Assembly (NCBI GenBank): GCA_965153355.1
Contig: OZ231127.1
Coordinates: forward strand, 6,758,001 to 6,822,000
Direction: 5' to 3'
From: Flaccisagitta enflata
Lineage: Eukaryota > Chaetognatha > Sagittoidea > Aphragmophora
Length of the DNA stretch: 64,000 nt
Shown: piece by piece, positions 55,740 through 64,000 of the stretch
Position numbering within the stretch: position 1 is the first letter of the stretch
Layout: every line of letters starts with the position of its first letter
The notes under the pieces: model-generated
Told to the model about the DNA's origin: nothing
Seen by the model: only the letters and a program-made list of their open reading frames with translations
Databases searched by the model: none
Translations under genes and position numbers: made by a program

Positions 55740-56372
55740 GCCTCTTAACACATGTGCAAAAATTAGGCGGAAAAGGAAAACTTGAGTACGGATTAAGTGT
55801 AACAGCTGCTGTCAAAACCCGTAAAACTCCCCAAAAATAAAGTAATTAGCCTTATGTCATGGATTTGGAACAATATATCTTGTGGTCACGGTTTTGATGT
55901 CCTGTGGGCCTCGTTTTATGGTGATTTGGAAACATGTCCTCAAGGGCAACAATAACAAAATTGAATTTTTTCTTAGTGTCATTGAAATGTATGTAATCCA
56001 GGTTTGACCATCCTATGGGGCAAGAAACTGCGCAGTTTCTGAGTCAGTTTACTTTTAGATACTCTACCCTTCAAGTATCTGTCAAATTTGCTTTTTTCTT
56101 TCCTCCCAGGGTGCTTTGAATGCCTTGTTATGAAGGGCAATTTTTGGAAACTTAAACATGGGAAAAATTGGCAACATTCTTACATCGCAATTATGACATC
56201 ATGGCTGAATTAGCCATCAAATGAATTGAATCGAAATCAAATCTTCTTACTACTCAGAACTTCTACAAAATGGCTATCCTCAGTAAAAATCCCATGTTAC
56301 TGTAGCTACATTTACTATGGAAACCAATTCTTTACATTTTCCGCCTAATTTTTGCACATGTGTTATTCAGCA
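55740..56372. mobile_element. ~630-bp TIR element
   Basis: Inverted ends ttaacacatgtgcaaaaatt (aggcggaaaa) and (ttttccgcct) aatttttgcacatgtgttat, about 30 bp and near perfect. Possible TTA target duplication. Non-coding. Confidence 0.83.
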
Positions 56373-56703
56373 TCTTTTCCCAGGTCAAAAGCACCAACAA
56401 TATTTTTGAAGGGGCATATACGGATGGACAGACAAAAGAAAAAAAAAAAATTGTGCACGAATTTTCGTGTTTTATGATGGATGGACCTAGAAAATGCCGG
56501 ACAAATTAACAAAGGGGAAAATGACAACACGAAAAAAAAAAAAATATCGGCGTTTTTTATGACGCTCATGATTAAAAAAAAATATTCAGAAATCTTCCTT
56601 CCTTGATCCATTTGTCAGTCCATCATGTCCTAATCTGTAGGAACTAGATAGAGGGAAAAAACATGGATGGATTTCCCCGGCCCTGTTGTTGATAGTTTAT
56701 GTT

Positions 56704-56799
<96 letters not shown>

Positions 56800-57000
56800 C
56801 TTTTAAAAGCGTCTCCACCCGCGGTTTTCATATCTTTCAGCTTACTCATGAGTATTTTTTGTGTGGCTTTTTGTGTATTTTTTCCTCAATTATACACGAC
56901 AAGATTTTTTGAGAATTATTCGTCATCATCAACCACAAGAAAGAAAAACTCTCATCATCAGTTTGGATTTCTTCGGGATTTTCTTTTACGCCGCAGCGTC
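56373..57000. other. Non-coding stretch with CT microsatellite
   Basis: (CT)n at about 56706-56796. Nothing else recognised. Confidence 0.5.
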
Positions 57001-57245
57001 ATGGAAACACTTTTCAACTACATTGAAACACTTTTCAACTACATTGAAACACTTTTCAACTACATTGAAACACTTTTCAACTACATTGAAACACTTTTTC
57101 AACTACATTGAAACACATTGAACTACATTCAACCACATTCAACCACATTCAACCACATTCAACTACATTGAAACACTTTTTCAACTACATTGAAACACTT
57201 TTCAACACTTTTCAACTACATTGAAACACTTTTCAACTACATTGA
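57001..57245. repeat. ~21-bp tandem repeat (acattgaaacacttttcaact)
   Basis: About eleven units with variants, including a block where the unit shortens to acattcaacc. The array abuts the TIR element at 57252. Confidence 0.93.
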
Positions 57246-57251
57246 ATTCAA

Positions 57252-57520
57252 AGGGCGTGTTTCTAGTGAAGACGAAAAACGCGTTTGTTCCCATGGAACG
57301 CGATAACAGCGTGAACACATATTCAAGAATTTCAATTGTCCCACGAGGGAGTGAGCGAAGTGAGTGAGCGAGCCCGTGAACGTAGCGAGCTAAGCGAGCG
57401 TAGCGAAGCGGAGCGCTGCGGAGCGAGTGAGCGGAGTGAGCGGTGCGAGCGAACGAACGTAGCGAGCGACCGAGTGGCCCGTTCAAAACGCGATCGTCTT
57501 TGACTAGAAACGCCCCCAAA
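57252..57520 (-). mobile_element. ~270-bp TIR element (cgctcactccgctc family), reverse
   Basis: Starts agggcgtgtttctagtga and ends gactagaaacgcccc. Internal gagcgagtgagcggagtgag blocks. Reverse orientation of the copies at 44065 and 60071. Confidence 0.86.
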
Positions 57521-57684
57521 CTCTATAAATACATTTCAAACTCGAGTAGAAGATGCACATGTAACCTTTACATTTCTAAAAAAAAACATTCATTTGGATA
57601 ATGGTTACTACATTTGGATTTTACTATGACCCTCTCGCTGAATTATAACTACGTGATTCACAACCCAAAAATTACCATCAAAAG

Positions 57685-59380
57685 ATGAGACCCGATGAGC
57701 CCCAACAGCTACAAGATGCGTCCCGACTTTTCCCCAGCGAAACGACGAACATGTCCGCCAACGGCTTGTATCGCGACGAGCGGCTGTTCTACGAGGAGCG
57801 CATCCGACGAACAGCTTCACCCAACTGCATCGACCGGCTGTTTGACGGCATCGCCGACTTCCTACTCATGTCAGGCTGCGTCAAGGAGGATCCCAGTTTA
57901 GAACAAGAGAGACAACAATATCAAGAACTGCAACGAAGTCGAAGTCGACAACCGCATTTTTCGCCTCCGCCTCAGAGTCAACAGCCGAGATACGATGCGC
58001 GTAACGACCTTAGCGTGGAAACTGGTGGTGGTGGTGGCGGTGGTGGCGGCGGTGGTGGTGGTGGGGGTGGTGGCGTTGGTCGTGGCGCGACGAGTCCACA
58101 CGTTCATTACGCGACCGATGACGTCATTTCAACTCGAGGCGGATGTACGAGACTTGGTCGAGATCGTCTTCAAGGTGGCGCCAAGAGTCGCGTCGACAAC
58201 GTCAAGAGTCGCGTCGACGAAATCGACATCGTCGGAGATTACAGCCACGAGATCGAATCGATGGTCAACTCGCTTCACAACGTCATCGTCAATCCAGACA
58301 GGGAGTCGAAGGCGGCCCTGAGTGGTGGTGGTGGACATCGTGGAGGAAGCAGACGGAGAAGAGGAGGAGGAGGAGATGAAGAGGAAGAAGAAGGAGAAAG
58401 AGAGAGGCGTAGTGGCAGAGGAGGAAGAGGAGGAGGAAGGCGTGGTGAAGGAGATGGTGAAGAGAGAAGGGTGGTGAGCACGAGAGGTGGTGGTGGTGGT
58501 GGTGGTGGTCGCGATGAAAGAAGAGATGGAGGTAGGACTCGAGAAGGCAGGAGTGGTGAAGGAAGAGAAACAGGAGGAGGAGGAGGAGGAGGAGGAGGAG
58601 TAGGAGGAGGAGATGGCGGAAGAGGTGGCAAATCTGTGACTTCTACCTCAATAAGACGCCCCAGTTTAAAAAGAAAGAAATCTAGACGAAAATCTTTAGA
58701 AGGAGGAAGAGGGGAAGGAGGAGGAGAGAGAAGTGGTAGGAAAGATAATGCACGATCTCAGGACAGAGGGAGAAGAACAACCCAACAGGATGATTACGGA
58801 TACGGTGATGGCTACGAGACACTCGACGATGACGACGATGATGACGATGACAATTTGCATCATGATGATGATGATCATCATCATCATCTTTGTGAGCACC
58901 ACCGCTCAATGATGAGAAACGAACAAACTCGGGCTAAAACAGCCTACATTGATGGCAATGTGAGGGGTAGACAGGGACGGGGAGGAGGAGGAGGAGGAGG
59001 AGGAGGAGGAGAAGAAGGAGGAGGAGGAGTAGGAGGAGGAGGAGGAGGAGGAGGAGGAGGAGGAGAAGGAGTACGTGATGCCGTGTCCGCCTCTACAAAT
59101 GACGCTAAAACGTGCTGTTGGTCTCCAGTGAAGGATTCAGGCGTCAAATCAGTTGGCGAAGAAGGAGGAGGAGAAGGAGGAGACAGAAGGGGTAAAGTAT
59201 ACGAGAGAGTGAAATCGTCCGGATTACTACGTCCTTTAAGTGGTCTTTCTTGGAAGCGCAGCAGAGGAGGAGGAGGAGGAGGAGGAGGGACAAAATCGAA
59301 GAAAAAGACGACGACAACAACAACAACAGCCCTCGTTCACAAACAACACGACATAAAAAAGACTGGGATCAACTTACAAG
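57685..59380 (+). CDS. Gly-rich, charged low-complexity protein exon
   Basis: Not recognised. Open to a donor gtagaa (phase 1). Starts either at ATG 57685 or, if an internal exon, at 57707 after agctacaag, which would take phase 1 from the exon ending at 51130. Residues ~30-75 look folded (DERLFYEERIRRTASPNCID, RLFDGIADFLLMSGC); the rest is Gly runs, RGG-like and Arg/Ser patches (RGGRGGGRRGEGD, KRKKSRRKS), an Asp run and a His cluster. Several runs are expanded GGA/GGT/GAT repeats at DNA level. RGG and SR-like content suggests RNA or nucleic-acid binding or a structural role, which is speculative. Confidence 0.58.
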
Positions 59381-59698
59381 GTAGAATCCCTTCTTTACTT
59401 TAAGAGGATAATTGATCAAAAGGATTCATAATCCCCTCTTGGCATTTCTGCTCACTGCACTGGCACCATATATCTTTATTTGCATGCTTTTACTAGATAT
59501 TATTAGCGGTTTCAGTTGTCTTTGTTTCAGGCCCCCCGGGGGGGGGGGGAGGGAAATCAAAGGGTCTGGAAATGGGGAAGGAAATCAAAGGGGGGAAAAA
59601 GCGAAAAAAAGGGAAATTTGGGGAAAATAAAACTTTTAACAGTACCAAATCATAAAAAACAATTAGTAAAACACAATTTAACACTATCTAAACCTCAA
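59381..59698. other. Putative intron start
   Basis: Contains a C/G-run at 59530-59550 and a purine-rich block; no coding signal. Confidence 0.45.
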
Positions 59699-59881
59699 CT
59701 ACAGTTGAACCCCGCTCTAACGGACCCGCCACCAACGGAATTCCACCTATAACAAATACAAATTCATAGTCCCTTCAAGTTAATTTGTTTTCTTTCCTTT
59801 GTTGGCAATAACAGAAGTCCGCCTATAACAGAGGAAAACTGTTGGTCCCCTGAAATCCGTTAGAGCTGGGTTCAACTGTAC
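59699..59881. mobile_element. ~180-bp mariner/pogo-type TIR element
   Basis: Inverted ends tacagttgaaccccgctcta (acgga) and (tccgt) tagagctgggttcaactgta, starting and ending at TA as expected of Tc1/mariner-superfamily insertions; the CAGTTGAACC terminus is pogo/Tigger-like. An internal inverted pair, cctataacaaat / tccgcctataacag, is also present. Confidence 0.82.
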
Positions 59882-60070
59882 ATTGTTTTATTGCTATATG
59901 GGGAAGAAAATCACAGATATAAAAATGCGACGCGACGCATTGCGGGGAAGAAAATCAAATGCAGGGGGGGGGGGAAATCAAAAGCGACTCAATAATATAC
60001 ACCCCTGCTTTGTTTCAGTGGCACTAAATTGGGCAGGAAATGAATGACTCCTGGTAGGAGGCATGTCAAA

Positions 60071-60272
60071 GGGGGCGTTTCTAGTCAAAGACGATCGCGT
60101 TTTGAAAGGGCCACTTGGTCGCTCGCTACGTTCGTTCGCTCGCACCGCTCACTCCGCTCACTCGCTCCGCAGCGCTCGTGGGACGGTTGAAATTCTTGAA
60201 TATGTGTTCACACTGTTATCGCGTTCTACGGGAACAAACGCGTTTTTGGCGCTCACTAGAAACACGCCCTGA
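60071..60272 (+). mobile_element. ~200-bp TIR element (cgctcactccgctc family)
   Basis: Ends gggggcgtttctagtcaaag and cactagaaacacgccct; shorter middle than the copies at 44065 and 57252. Confidence 0.86.
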
Positions 60273-62939
<2,667 letters not shown>

Positions 62940-62948
62940 NNNNNNNNN
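62940..62948. other. Unresolved bases
   Basis: A short run of N, so sequence or length here is uncertain; a longer gap cannot be excluded. Confidence 0.99.
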
Positions 62949-62972
62949 NAGGTTCCTTTCTCTTTTTTTTAG

Positions 62973-63112
62973 TGAATACCGATGACTTCTGGAGAAACCC
63001 TTCAACTTCATCGTCATCAGCCTCATCGCTGTCGTCATCACAAAAAACAGAATCCTCTCAGAGAAATCAGTCTCGATCTGGCCACAGAAATCGCGGCAGC
63101 GGCCTCAAGCAT
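62973..63112 (+). CDS. Ser-rich exon
   Basis: Strong acceptor (ttctctttttttag) and donor gtaagt; phase 1 in, 0 out, matching the donor at 59380. Encodes VNTDDFWRNPS followed by a Ser-rich, then Arg/Gln-rich segment. Likely the next exon of the Gly-rich gene. Confidence 0.6.
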
Positions 63113-63119
63113 GTAAGTG

Positions 63120-63712
63120 TAGGTGCTTCGGAATTGTTGGCCTCGGGTGGGGGTGGTCTGAATCATTTGGGTTTGGGTGGGGTTATTCTGAAGTGTTTGG
63201 CCTTGGGTGGGGTTGGTCTGAGATGTTTGGTCTTGGATTTGGTTGGTCTGAAATGTTTGGTCTTGGATGGGGTTGATCTGAATTTTTCAGCCTTGGGTTT
63301 AGGTTTTTAGGTGCGACAAAGCACCTCTGTAAATGGCGGTTGCCGTTGGTCGGTCGGTTGGGCGGGTAATGCATTCGTTTGACGACCCACATGTTGCACC
63401 TTATTGACCTACTTGGCCTTGTTTACCTTGGATGGGATGGTTGGGTTGGCCTAAGTTTTTCAACTTGAATGGGGTGATCTGAGATGTTTGACCGTGGGTG
63501 GGATTGGTCTAAATTGTTTGGCCTTGGGTGGGTTTGGTCTGAGTTATTCAGCCCTGGGTGGGATTGCTGGGTTGGCCCTAGTTGTCTCAGATTGGATGGG
63601 GAGATCGGAGTTGTTTGACCTTGGGTGGGATGGTCTGAATTGTTAGGCCTTGACTGGGGTTGTTCATAATTGTTATGCCCTTGATTGGGTGGTCCGAATA
63701 GTTTCAGTTAGG
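63120..63712. repeat. ~30-bp minisatellite (ttgggtgggg ttggtctgaa)
   Basis: Degenerate tandem array, interrupted at about 63303-63420 by the ttaggtgcgacaaagcacct repeat also seen at 10291 and 29760. Confidence 0.85.
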
Positions 63713-63935
63713 CTTTTCAGTTGCGGACACGCAACTCTATAAGAGGCTTTGTCCGTCCGTTGGTCCGTTGGTCCGTCTGTTGGTCTGTCCGTGAACACGA
63801 GTAGAAAAGTGCGAAAATGAGCGTTTGAGATGGCTTTTGTGTCTGCGTGTGGGGCATGGGGTAGGGATGGGGGTTGGATGCCCCTGCCCATCCATCCGCA
63901 ACGATATTTTTACCCCGCGTCATTTGTTTAGTTTC
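63713..63935 (+). repeat. Short interspersed repeat, full-length copy
   Basis: Starts with AGTTGCG-GACA-CGCAACT, then ctctataagaggctttgtcc, then ggttggatgcccctgcccat and aacgatatttttaccccgcg. Same family as 13163. Confidence 0.82.
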
Positions 63936-64000
63936 ATGGACGCCGTGACCAAATGCAAAATGGGAGGCATTGATTAGTGTATGCCGCAGTTTGGGTTTAA

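Noticed and set aside
57001-57121. Open frame continuing through the acattgaaacacttttcaact repeat
   Set aside because: It is a tandem repeat abutting a TIR element; no domain or splice support.

Overview
The window is eukaryotic, most likely from an aquatic invertebrate animal. Introns are GT-AG with gtaagt/gtgagt donors, simple repeats are very dense (GA/CT, GAT/ATC, CTGT, AC, AAAAC), short terminal-inverted-repeat (TIR) elements are everywhere, and the genes are multi-exon. I cannot place the species. Bases 62940-62948 are an unresolved gap.

1-17.9 kb holds no gene I can support. It is micro- and minisatellites (an 11-bp array at 851-1752, a Ser/Leu-looking CT/CTGT tract at 6.2-6.9 kb, a 400-bp GA tract at 14.7-15.1 kb, a 22-bp array at 17.06-17.91 kb) plus several families of non-autonomous TIR elements and a short interspersed repeat with a conserved hairpin. 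Many apparently long open frames here are translated repeats. A small two-exon gene for a possible secreted basic peptide lies at 17.9-19.0 kb.

19.7-36.1 kb is a virus-like mobile element of the Polinton/Maverick (adintovirus-like) class, all on the + strand. In order it carries: packaging ATPase (two exons, with the P-loop split by an intron); a small Lys-rich protein; a conserved-looking hypothetical (two exons); an rve/DDE integrase broken by an in-frame stop; a one-pass membrane protein; a penton-like minor capsid protein; a Lys/Ser-rich protein; two unknowns; a linker-histone-like winged-helix protein; a double-jelly-roll major capsid protein in nine exons; an Arg-rich protamine-like protein; and a 1299-residue protein-primed-type family B DNA polymerase. 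I could not find the adenain-type protease usual in this class. Several genes abut or overlap by 1-4 bases (TGATG, ATGA), like a compact virus, yet the capsid and ATPase genes are spliced and their introns have collected host repeats. Convergent to the polymerase, on the - strand at 36.4-37.6 kb, is a spliced superfamily 3 helicase fragment resembling parvovirus NS1 C-termini, whose upstream side meets an inserted TIR element.

38-63 kb looks like a long host gene on the + strand. Small phase-compatible exons lie at 39.8, 42.7 and 43.6 kb, a coiled-coil exon at 45.6 kb, a bridging exon at 46.3 kb and a 4.3-kb exon at 46.8-51.1 kb encoding about 14-15 copies of an ~85-residue Asp-Gly-rich beta-type repeat. 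A Gly-rich/charged exon at 57.7-59.4 kb and a Ser-rich exon at 63.0 kb may be the same gene or the next one. Introns and gaps hold more TIR and fold-back elements and tandem arrays.
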